Positions 9,060 to 15,561 of a DNA stretch of 15,561 nucleotides are shown here, piece after piece (the first letter of the stretch is position 1; each line of letters opens with the position of its first letter). Both the position numbers and the translations under genes were made by a program. Source of the stretch: Isohypsibius dastychi (lineage: Eukaryota; Tardigrada; Eutardigrada; Parachela; Isohypsibiidae); assembly GCA_034696485.1 (NCBI GenBank), contig JAQIWT010000748.1, positions 1-15,561 on the forward strand, read 5' to 3'. The notes beneath the pieces were generated by a model, which saw nothing but the letters and a program-made list of their open reading frames with translations, did not search any database and had not been told where the DNA came from.

Positions 9060-10280
9060 CTAGTTCTCTGGATTCAGTGAAAACTCTCTTTGGTCATCGA
9101 GTCCTTTCAGACTGTCTTTTTGACAATCCACAGCAGCGTAAATATCTCGCCTCCACCATTCCCAATTCATTATCCCCGCTTCTGAATATACCTCTCCTAT
9201 CTGTCGCGGCTGAATGAGGTTAGGGTTCTTGGTCAGATGAGTGCGGAACCACGAGTATTCACGGCTGCAATGAAGTTTCCATATGTGCGACCGATTATCA
9301 CCATCAAGCGGCCACGTGATACCCCAATCAAGGACAAGGGTTTTTAAATTAGGCAGTCCTTCGAGAACTCCTGCCTCCAAGTGAAGTATTGTTGAATACT
9401 GGAATTCCAACACGCGGAGTCGAGGGAAGTTGTTCATGGTTCTGTTTCGGACAGTGACGTTTTTACTATTGAACAATCTCAGATGCATCAGATTTGGAAA
9501 ATGCAGGAAAGACGACGCCACGGAGTCGAATCCCAGCGTGTGACTGATTGCAAAGCGGATAACTCTGTCCGAGATTGGTTCAAATAGAGCTGGCTCAAAT
9601 CTGTTTCTTCCATCGATCTGCACTTGAATTGGGCTACGTTCTTGCAAGGACCGGCCTACGTTTTCGGTTTGCTTCCCAATATCAACGTATGATGCAGAAG
9701 AATCGCAATGCATCCTATTGCAGCCGGACATCGAGCAGCCTCCCGTTTTCCATGAATTGCATTCCTCCTCGGACCATAAACTATTCGGTATGAAATCCTT
9801 CTTCCGGTTGCTGAAAAATGTAAAATAGCCACGAACAGTTCCTGAAGCTGGCTATGATTCGTACGTCATACAGAAGAGTCGAGTTGACGAAGGTAGTGTT
9901 AGTTGTCCAAAGGAATGTATCGATTTCAAGCGAACGGTTCAGCGCTGGTCTGTTGAGGATCGGTGGAGAGCGGTCATCTGCAGATTCAGAACGTTCCGCA
10001 CATATTCCACCTGCAAAGAGGGTACACTACTTTGGGAGAGTTACAATGGCTATTACAACGGCAATACACTTAATGCTTGCATCAATATTCATGTAAGCAT
10101 AAGGTGAACGCAGTATCTGTTTTACGTTGTTTAAAGTTCGTTTTATACAATTCATCTGTCCTTAAGAAAAGGTTGATTCAAGGTCAGATGGATGTCAATC
10201 CAGGAAAGAAAAAACTCACCTATTCCTCCATAGACCACAATTAGAAATAAACCGATTGAAGCTTTATGATCAATCATCAT
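9060..10280 (-). CDS. Secreted leucine-rich-repeat protein (316 aa, three exons)
   Basis: Exons lie at 10280-10220, 10010-9872 and 9810-9060. Introns are 209 and 61 bp, both GT-AG, with phases 1 and 2 that fit exactly; the total of 951 nt is a whole number of codons. Translation starts at the ATG pair 10280/10277 with a signal peptide (MMIDHKASIGLFLIVVYGG). Next comes an N-glycosylation-rich stretch (TTNTTFVNST), then a Cys-rich N-cap (ECNSWKTGGCSMSGCNRMHC). LRRs follow (FLHFPNLMHLRLFNS, NFPRLRVLEFQYS, LEGLPNLKTLVLDWG), then an LRRCT-like cap (WKLHCSREYSWFRTHL, later VDC). No transmembrane helix is present, so it is probably an extracellular binding protein; its ligand is unknown. An AATAAA lies 95 bp past the TAG. 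A foldback element ends 90 bp upstream of the ATG and may affect its promoter or 5' UTR. Confidence 0.75.
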
Positions 10281-10369
10281 TCCGTAAGTAAAATAACGGA
10301 GTAATTTTATCAACAAATTGACTTCCACTTCTGTAAATGCGAAACAGGCGAGAGTTCTCGAAATCGGAC

Positions 10370-11040
10370 GTGTCATAACGTCTCGTAGGCCACTTTTCGT
10401 AGTGAGAGCTTTGGTAGTAGAGCTTTCGTTGTCATACTCTTCGTAGTTTAAAAATCTCGTAGTTTGCTGAACTCGTAGGCAAGAGCTTTCGTAGTAGAAA
10501 AATGGAAGTCTCGTAGTTGGAGTTTTCGTAGTCGTTACCTTTCGTTGTCCGGGTATTTCGTAGACCACAGTTTTCGTAGTTACTAAAAATACGAACTGTA
10601 CAGAAGCCAACGCACTTAGTGCGACAAATCACGCTAGAAATAATTAGTTCAGTGGGTGGTGGGGATTCCGGTGGAAGTGTGTTTGACCGTTATACCAGTG
10701 GAGTTTATGGAGAAAAAATGGACTCGGACAGGGCGGGGACTCGGGGGCGCAGCTCCCGTGTGGGGGTTGCGGGGGCGAAGCCCCCGCAGTTATTTTTCCC
10801 ATTTTTGTTTAATTTTTGGAATTGAAATTTTCTTGACTACCAATTTTCTGGGCTACGAAACTTCTTGCCGACGATAGCTCTGACTACGAATTTTCTCCTA
10901 CTAGTCTTCTTGCTACCAGTTCTCGTGACTACGAAAGGTTAGCACAACGGATGTTCTAGACTACGAATGGTAGATACTGCGAAAAGTATGCTACGAAACC
11001 TCCAGACTTCGAGAAATCGTCCTACGAAACCACTGCGTGC
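10370..11040 (+). mobile_element. Foldback-like non-autonomous DNA transposon, copy A (671 bp)
   Basis: The left arm (about 10380-10612) holds about 13 degenerate units of the type TTTCGTAGT or TCTCGTAGG spaced 15-25 bp. The right arm (about 10830-11035) holds about 13 of the reverse-complement type CTACGAAA. The two arms can therefore pair as a long imperfect inverted repeat. The core (10613-10829) contains a unique segment and a GC-rich hairpin block at 10741-10790. The whole element aligns end to end with the reverse complement of 12487-13151. No transposase frame is present. Long inverted ends built of short repeats plus a 9-11 bp target duplication are features of Foldback/MULE-type elements; that assignment is inference. 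Orientation is arbitrary, defined by the core here. Confidence 0.8.
10741..10790. other. GC-rich hairpin block in element A core
   Basis: Alternating G5 and C5 runs form back-to-back hairpins; GCGGGGGCGAAGCCCCCGC is a strong stem with a short loop. It is conserved in copy B (12736-12790). Four or more G-runs also allow a G-quadruplex. The GC content is far above that of the surrounding DNA. Confidence 0.8.
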
Positions 11041-11198
11041 CGAAATCGGACTATCTTGATCAAAACTGCGAACAAAGGTTGATGAGCGCAACATTTCTTT
11101 TGCCCAGCTAGCGTAAGACCCAACCTTTTCACGTTCTTTCGTGTCTGATCAAGCATATCTGATCAAGCTTGAATGAGAATAGAGGTTATTCGTCTAAT

Positions 11199-11408
11199 AT
11201 GTCATCGAAACCGGTTCAAGGTCAATGCGTGAAGTTTGGCCCGAGAGATCTTTTCTCACATCGCAGCAGTTCAAACAGTGCGAGACACACCTGGGAAAAA
11301 CTGAGTGAAACAGCTTGTTTATGGGTAATCCGGAAAAACCAATACGATCCAGGTAAGTATTTGATGCTCTTCAACAAGTTCAGACAGGACAATCTCGATA
11401 AGATGTGA
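11199..11408 (+). CDS. Small ORF or terminal exon, unknown function (69 aa)
   Basis: From the ATG at 11199 the frame reads 69 codons to TGA at 11406-11408, and an AATAAA lies at about 11420, a spacing that suits a last exon or a small gene. The sequence has balanced composition (SARHTWEKLSETACLWV, then NQYDP) and is followed by KYLMLFNKFRQDNLDKM. Inside it a strong GTAAGT donor follows the YDP codons, so the true exon may end there. Upstream the frame is open to a TGA at about 11158. I do not recognise a family. It lies between the foldback element and the convergent 3' end of the RING-ligase gene, whose stop is 53 bp away, so the two transcripts would converge. Confidence 0.4.
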   Translation: MSSKPVQGQCVKFGPRDLFSHRSSSNSARHTWEKLSETACLWVIRKNQYDPGKYLMLFNKFRQDNLDKM

Positions 11409-11486
11409 GTAGCAAATAAAATAATTCAGTTGTTTTCCTCAGTAGTGTACAGGTTTCCGGTTAACACAGCGTTCTATAGCGATATG

Positions 11487-12486
11487 AGCACGAAGATAGA
11501 TAAAGATTGCTTCGCCCAAAACAATAGACAGCTAAACACCCCGAGGTACCTTGTTCCACTGCAATAGAAACTGCTGCAGCAGGTAGTTCCGCAAAGAATT
11601 CGGTTCGGCAATACGGGCAACCTTGGTGTGTGTGTATGATAATCCATGGGTCCACACATCGACTGTGAAATTCTGAAAGAATTTCATCTTACGCCCTTCA
11701 ACGTTTGACCATCTGATCAAATAAGTTACCCACCATGCGGACATTTGACCAGAGATCGAACCTTTTCTCCAAATTTGAATTTCTCTGCACAAATGGAACA
11801 TTCTTTGTCGGTAACAAACCAAATTCTCCGAGTGGGTAGAGTCCACATCAGCCGTGCAGATTGGGGGATTCCGAAAGAATCCGTATTGTTTCGTGCCTGC
11901 AATGCAGTTTTCCTGTATGATATGGTCGAACACATGTACTGTAGACCATATTGATTTACCTGCAGTTCTACGATAAGACTTATCAATACTAGCAGCAGCC
12001 CACAACCACCCAAAATCGCTATGGAGAACGCCGTCATTAACAGCCCGAGACAAGGCTCATAACCGATCTCATGTAGCCCTTTGATATCAACCTTGGTATC
12101 ATTCCCGGAATCAAGAGCTGACCGCATAAGGACACTCTGGGCTTTCCCTAAAACTGTTAACGGAATACTGACATTCCCAAAATGTCCATCCAGTTCGCTT
12201 TGATTCCAATGAGCAACGTTCGACAGAACAATCACAGCATGGATGCCACTTGCTATGGCTTCATCAATCTGCAACACAAAATCAGTGTTCTCATGCACAA
12301 AACATCAAGTAAAAATTATGACTTTGTTTATCAAAATATTTAAATTAATTCTGATAGGGTAAAAGGCCAACGTTGATATTTCTGTAAACCAGGTTTGTTC
12401 ACCTGATTGATCAAGTTAAGATGAACGGAGATCACAAGGATGTGCGGCATACGAGTACTGTGATGAACAGCTTCAGGGACGGGGAC
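11487..12486 (-). repeat. Tandem gene duplication, unit 1 (partner about 14597-15561)
   Basis: Colinear similarity to 14597-15561 covers exons, intron positions and about 30 bp beyond the stop codons (GATNNATNAAGATTGC...CCAAAA-type stretch). The RING exon is the same length (163 nt) in both units. Introns have diverged more than exons, so the duplication is not very recent and the coding parts appear constrained. Confidence 0.8.
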
Positions 12487-13151
12487 GGCGCCATGAACTT
12501 TCGTAGGCAGATTTCTCGTAGTGTGGAGGTTTCGTAGTTCACCTTACGTAGTCTCTATCTTTCGTAGTCAAGAACTTCCGTTGTGTATACCTTTCGTAGT
12601 CACGACAATTGGTAGCCAGAAAACTCGTGGCAGAAAGTTCGTAGTCAGAGCTCTCGTAGGAAAGAAAACTCGTAGCCCGGAAAATTCGTTGTCTAGAAAT
12701 TTAAATTTCCAAAAATTTAAAAAAACCTGAAAAACTGCGGGGGCAGTGCCCCCGCAACCCCACGCGGGGGCTGCGCCCCCGAGCCCCCGCCCTGCCTGGA
12801 TTCCATTTTTATCCATAAAGCCGCTGTTAAAACGGTCAAACTACTTTCACCAAAAAGACCCTCCACCCACAGAAATATTTTTTTCTGGCGTAATTCGTCG
12901 AGCTGAGTGCGGTGGCATCAGTACAGTTCATAAGTTGGAGTAACTACCAAAACTCTGATTTACGAAATATGCGGACAACGAAAGGTAACAACTACGAAAC
13001 TTCCAACTACCAAACTCACATTTTTCGACTACGAAACCTCTTGCCTACGAGGTACGAAGACAACGAGATTTCTCAACTACGAGAAGTATGACAACGAAAG
13101 TTCTACTACGAAAGTTCTCACTACGAAAGGTGGCCTACGAAAAGTCATGGC
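12487..13151 (-). mobile_element. Foldback-like non-autonomous DNA transposon, copy B (665 bp)
   Basis: It aligns over its full length with copy A in inverted orientation: arm units, spacers and core all correspond. The left arm (12495-12690) has about ten TTTCGTAGT-type units, and the right arm (12955-13140) has the complementary CTACGAAA type. The ends are GCCATGA-like in both directions. The core contains the GC-rich hairpin block at 12736-12790 and a segment shared with copy A around TTTGACCGTT (minus strand). It has no transposase frame. It is inserted in the PA-domain exon of RING-ligase copy 1, and copy 2 has the corresponding site empty. Confidence 0.8.
12736..12790. other. GC-rich hairpin block in element B core
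   Basis: GCGGGGGCAGTGCCCCCGC is an 8 bp perfect stem, followed by a second hairpin with stem CGGGGGC and GCCCCCG. It is the inverted counterpart of 10741-10790. Conservation of the paired runs, with the loop bases changed between copies (GAA versus AGT), suggests the structure matters or was copied as a unit. Confidence 0.8.
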
Positions 13152-13370
13152 ACTGGGACTGATGTTACTACCACTCCGGAAATCACAGTCGTATCGCTGA
13201 ACCGATTATTGGTCGGTGTTGATCCATGAAGAATGGCGAGATTGAGCACATCTCCATCAGGCAAAGTGGAATTGAACATCAAGGAATGGATGATAACTTC
13301 CAAGTATGTGTAAAATCGAATTGTTGAGGTCTATGTGCTATCATTATTTGTTGAAAAAAGGGACCGCTAT

Positions 13371-13469
13371 AGCCAATTTTGATACTTAGGGACCTCCGCA
13401 ACTAAAATATATAAAGGGGCCGCTATAGCTAAACAGAGACGCCGTAGGGGCGGCTTTAGTGTCACCCAA
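13371..13469. repeat. Possible small mobile-element remnant
   Basis: GGGACCGCTATAGCCAA at 13371 recurs as GGGGCCGCTATAGCTAA near 13415, and the right border (GGCTTTAGTGTCACCC) resembles the reverse complement of the left border with gaps. A-rich flanks hide any target duplication. It could be a degraded MITE of about 100 bp; the evidence is weak. Confidence 0.3.
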
Positions 13470-13772
13470 AAAATTATTTTGCATCTGCCAGATCCTAGCA
13501 AATGAAGAGACAAGCTCGAACAGCATTCTGGAGGTGGGTTTTTGGTATTGCCTTTTAAATTCTTTCCCAATCAACGAAATCGTCCTTGAGCTCAAGGAAT
13601 GGAATATATAGCATCGATGTTTCTCAATAAACCTCTAGCAGTATTAGCGTCGAAATGCGTGGCCAGTTCCGATCTGGGGTTTACCTCGATTCGGGTGGAC
13701 CGAATTCCCCAAAGAGTTACTTTTAAGACAGATCATCACGGTGGCCGTAAAAAAAACTCTTACCGACGCGTG

Positions 13773-13941
13773 TACTGTACTGTCTCGATGCTAACGGACA
13801 CTTTTTGGACCGTGGTGGTAATTTACCACTGGGGCAACCAGCCACCGTATGGTGGTACCCTCACTAAGTAAGGTAAAATGGCCGGGGGTAAATTACCACC
13901 AGGGTTTTAAAAGTGTCCGTTAGCATCGAGACAGTACAGTA
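13773..13941. mobile_element. MITE with about 60 bp inverted ends and TA target
   Basis: The left end (TACTGTACTGTCTCGATGCT) and the reverse complement of the right end are identical for about 35 bases and similar for about 60, including GGTGGTAATTTACC. A TA lies at each border, so the core is 13775-13939 (165 bp). It is not related by sequence to the MITE at 3793-3922. The absence of a frame and the TA borders suggest a Tc1/mariner-type non-autonomous element. Confidence 0.75.
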
Positions 13942-14020
13942 TTTCCACATTTTCGATCAACGAAATGGCGGAAGATACTGTAGTCTGTAGAAGCAAGCAA
14001 GAATAACTGCTTTCTAAGCC

Positions 14021-14200
14021 ATGACCATGGAACTAGTGACGATGATGCGCCATCAGCTTTACGTTCACTTCAAGCAAAAACTGGCAACTTTCGAATCAGA
14101 AGGCATTCACAAGAGCTTGTCCCAAGCAGTCGTGAGTCAGGCAGAGTTCCCAGTCATGGGAAGTCAGACTGATTTTGCCAAGCGGGTGATGGAAAGTTAA
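14021..14200 (+). CDS. Small ORF, unknown function (59 aa)
   Basis: It begins with two close ATGs (14021, 14027) and ends with TAA at 14198-14200. The predicted peptide is charged and helix-prone (HFKQKLATFESEGIHKSLSQ, later GSQTDFAKRVMES), more protein-like than most frames here. An internal GTGAGT could be a splice donor, so this may be one exon of a larger gene. I do not recognise a domain. It starts 80 bp after the MITE. It might equally be a chance frame. Confidence 0.3.
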   Translation: MTMELVTMMRHQLYVHFKQKLATFESEGIHKSLSQAVVSQAEFPVMGSQTDFAKRVMES

Positions 14201-14661
14201 TCTGGAAACTGAGTGACCTTTTACGCCCTAGTGTGAACCCGCACATGTAGTGCTCGTGATTGTTGTGATACAGAATTTAACAAACTACTGCGTATGTGTA
14301 AGTACGTCCTTTGCCTGTCATGGACGGGATATGATGGTTTCAACCGTTCAAACACACTGTGCCGGGCAACTGGCTGTTATTCTGATAGAAAACGCACGGT
14401 GTATATTGCAAAGGTTTAACTCTGTCATCACACATTCAGGAACTAGAATTGGTTTATCGGGGCAAAATGAAAAGGTCAAGCTAAGCTTTTGTTGTGCAAA
14501 ACTTCAGCAATCCCACCTCGATTCCACATCAACACCAAGTACCAAGGGCCATGTCTCTCTTTATGAACACTACCGCTAGACTCTAGCAATTCGAACAGAA
14601 AGATCGATGAAGATTGCATCGGCCAAAAACAACAGATAACTAAATACCACCAGGTATCTTT
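14201..14661. other. No confident gene between small ORF and RING-ligase copy 2
   Basis: The plus-strand frame 14250-14579 needs a GTG start and lacks a domain; it contains a GTAAGT that would cut it. From about 14597 the sequence is similar to the 3' flank of RING-ligase copy 1, so it belongs to the duplicated unit. Confidence 0.4.
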
Positions 14662-14666
14662 TTATT
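14661..14666 (-). promoter_or_regulatory. AATAAA overlapping the stop codon of copy 2
   Basis: On the minus strand the final codons read CAA TAA AAA, so AATAAA spans the TAA stop. If used, cleavage would leave a very short 3' UTR. Copy 1 lacks it at the matching position, where it reads through to a longer C-terminus. Confidence 0.4.
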
Positions 14667-15561
14667 GTGACAAAGAAACATGTGCATCAGGTAGTCTCCC
14701 AAAGAATGCGGTTCGGCAATAAGGGCATCCTTGAAGAGTATGCCTGGTAATCCATGGGTCCACGCATCGACTGTGAAATTCTGAAAGAATTTCATCTTAC
14801 GTCCTTCAACGTTTGACCATCCGAACAAAATAAGTTACTAACCATGCGGACATTTGACCAGAGATCGAATCTTTTGTCCAAATTTGAATTTCCCTGCACA
14901 AATGGAACAATCTTTGTCGGTGACGAACCAAACGCGTCGAGTGGGCAGAGTCCACATAAGGCGTGTAAATTTCGGCACTTTGAAAGCATCAGGAAATTTT
15001 CGCGCCTGCAATTCATTTCTACAGTGCACGGTTAGTTCGGCGTAAGTGGACCATAATTACGTACCAAAATAGACATGATGAGACTCATCAAAAATACCAA
15101 TGCTACAGAAGCAACCACCTGCGCCAATGTGATGCCCGTAAGTTCCAGCCCGAAACAAGGCTGATGACTAATCTCTGGTGTTCCTTTAATATCAACCTTG
15201 GAAACATTCCCGGAATCAAGAGCTGACCGCATAAGCGCACTTTGAACTTTCCCTAAAACTGTCAACGGAATACTGGCATTCCCGAAGCGCCCATCGAGTT
15301 CGCTCTGATTACTCCAATGGACAACTTCCGATAGAACAATCACGGCTTGGATTCCACTTGCTATCGCTTCGTCAATCTGCAACACATAACTTTGTGTCAA
15401 TCGAATATACAAAAGTAAGGTCAGGAAATTTCGCTACAGTAAACACATTCTACGGAAAGAAGTTAGTTTCCTTTACCTGATTGTTCAAGTTGAGACTGTC
15501 AGATATGACAAGGATGTTTGGCTGATCACTGGTACGGTTGGCAGCTCTAGGGATAGATGTG
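14662..15561 (-). CDS. PA-TM-RING E3 ubiquitin ligase, copy 2 (5' end outside window)
   Basis: Exons lie at 15561-15477 (partial), 15376-15065, 15005-14843 and 14780-14662. Introns are 100, 59 and 62 bp with phases 0, 0, 1, at the same positions as in copy 1. The 59 bp intron has GTACGT, a CTAAC branch-like site and TTGCAG. Domain order is PA C-terminal half (NILVISDSLNLNN, IDEAIASGIQAVIVLS), transmembrane helix (LAQVVASVALVFLMSLIMSI), short linker and RING-H2 (CSIC, CPHEFHSRC across the splice, CPYC) with VDPWI. It is expected to be an endomembrane ubiquitin ligase: PA in the lumen, RING in the cytosol binding E2. The C-terminus ends soon after the RING (DAHVSLSQ), shorter than in copy 1 and than the long acidic tails of vertebrate relatives. 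There is no disruption in the visible part. The signal peptide and the first half of the PA domain lie beyond 15561. Confidence 0.85.

Larger units (their letters stand above)
10359..11051. repeat. 11 bp target-site duplication flanking element A
   Basis: CGAAATCGGAC occurs exactly at 10359-10369 and again at 11041-11051, directly abutting both ends of the element. An exact 11-base direct repeat in that position is unlikely by chance and fits a transposition footprint of about 9-11 bp. Confidence 0.75.
12479..13159. repeat. Imperfect 8 bp target-site duplication flanking element B
   Basis: ACGGGGAC at 12479-12486 and ACTGGGAC at 13152-13159 differ by one base. Joining the flanks through one copy restores an open, in-frame PA-domain exon. 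The exact border is uncertain by a few bases because the element ends are degenerate. Confidence 0.6.
11461..13330 (-). pseudogene. PA-TM-RING E3 ubiquitin ligase, copy 1, interrupted by element B
   Basis: Coding pieces lie at 13330-13152, then element B, then 12486-12403, 12268-11960, 11896-11734 and 11672-11461. Introns are 134, 63 and 61 bp with phases 0, 0, 1. The order is protease-associated domain (SGVVVTSVPVP; HILVIS; IDEAIASGIHAVIVLS), transmembrane helix (AILGGCGLLLVLISLIV), then RING-H2. All eight zinc ligands of the RING are present once the last intron is removed: CSIC, CPHEFHSRC across the splice, and CPYC. The PA-TM-RING family (Goliath, RNF13, RNF128/GRAIL) sits in endosomal and other membranes with PA lumenal and RING cytosolic, transferring ubiquitin from E2. 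The frame meets TGA within five bases of element B, so full-length protein needs removal of the element. Everything downstream is intact, so the break may be recent. The 5' end of the gene is unresolved. The C-terminus is longer than in copy 2. Confidence 0.75.
13331..14020. other. No gene seen; mobile-element debris
   Basis: Between the interrupted RING-ligase copy 1 and the small plus-strand ORF I see no exon with support. Any missing 5' exons of copy 1, including its signal peptide, should lie on the minus strand here, but no phase-compatible candidate was found. The plus frame 13599-13871 runs into a MITE and is a shadow. Confidence 0.45.
14597..15561 (-). repeat. Tandem gene duplication, unit 2 (partner about 11487-12486)
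   Basis: Colinear with unit 1, with matching exon borders; it continues past the window end. It lacks element B at the position corresponding to the break in unit 1. Confidence 0.8.

Noticed and set aside
9998-10092. Alternative first exon of the LRR gene at ATG 10092 (MNIDASIKCIAVVIAIV)
   Set aside because: The hydrophobic stretch hits a stop and no donor of the right phase gives an intron of reasonable length; the exon at 10280-10220 fits phase and encodes a signal peptide.
10152-10610. Minus-strand 152-codon open frame
   Set aside because: Only its part 10280-10220 is a real exon (signal peptide of the LRR gene). The N-terminal half merely translates element A arm repeats and the C-terminal part is intron.
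10656-10877. Plus-strand frame rich in Gly, Arg and Ala (and the similar minus frame 12568-12816)
   Set aside because: Both translate the GC-rich hairpin and arm repeats of the foldback elements; the similarity is of DNA origin and the frames are not a shared protein of their own.
10380-11035. CRISPR-like array of TCGTAGT units
   Set aside because: The units are too short and degenerate, spacing is irregular, and the orientation flips at the centre as in a foldback element; the context is eukaryotic.
11726-12268. Uninterrupted 190-codon reading of RING-ligase copy 1
   Set aside because: It reads through a 63 nt intron whose GTAAAT and TTGCAG borders match the position of the stop-containing intron in copy 2, and its 3' end passes the conserved donor after CPH.
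14250-14579. Plus-strand 109-codon frame
   Set aside because: It needs a GTG start, contains a GTAAGT that would split it, shows no recognisable domain and partly overlaps the duplicated 3' flank of the ligase unit.
1-15561. tRNA or rRNA genes, prophage or bacterial operon structure
   Set aside because: I saw no paired A/B-box with a tRNA fold, no rRNA-like conserved blocks and no Shine-Dalgarno-spaced adjoining genes; introns show the DNA is eukaryotic.

Overview
The window looks like nuclear DNA of a small invertebrate animal. Genes are cut by short GT-AG introns (mostly 54-134 bp), several products begin with signal peptides, and the families are animal-type: a secreted LRR protein, a cadherin-like protein and PA-TM-RING ubiquitin ligases. 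Operons and bacterial signals are absent. A tardigrade or similar compact-genome ecdysozoan is only a guess. Exon models were built by hand from reading frame, splice signals and matching intron phase; none has been tested by alignment or RNA.

Layout, left to right. 1-1119: no gene seen. 1120-1605 (-): terminal exon with an ARM-like, PSMD5-like C-terminus (tentative). 2037-4561 (-): five phase-compatible exons of a divergent extracellular protein, with weak integrin-alpha resemblance; its largest intron holds a near-palindromic 130 bp MITE (3793-3922). 4562-6402: unassigned, with degenerate repeats. 6403-7327 (-): complete four-exon gene for a small secreted protein with one cadherin-like domain. 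7328-8959: unassigned, with a GC-rich minisatellite and a 91 bp tandem duplication. 9060-10280 (-): complete three-exon gene for a secreted LRR protein of 316 residues, with a poly(A) signal at 8960-8965. 11199-11408 (+): small ORF with a poly(A) signal just after it. 11461-13330 and 14662-15561 (both -): two tandem paralogues of a PA-TM-RING E3 ubiquitin ligase; the second runs off the window end.

The most striking find is a pair of related about 670 bp elements at 10370-11040 and 12487-13151, in opposite orientation. Each has two long arms made of about 13 degenerate TTTCGTAGT-type units, pointing inward from both ends, around a GC-rich hairpin core. Copy A is flanked by an exact 11 bp direct repeat; copy B by an imperfect 8 bp repeat. 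They behave like a foldback-type non-autonomous DNA transposon. Copy B sits inside the PA-domain exon of the first RING-ligase paralogue and brings an immediate stop, while the second paralogue shows the uninterrupted site. Copy A lies 90 bp upstream of the LRR start codon. A second MITE (13773-13941) with about 60 bp inverted ends also lies in the cluster.

Functionally the recognisable genes point to cell-surface, secreted and endomembrane proteins, but nothing shows that they act in one pathway. Their shared minus-strand orientation may be chance.
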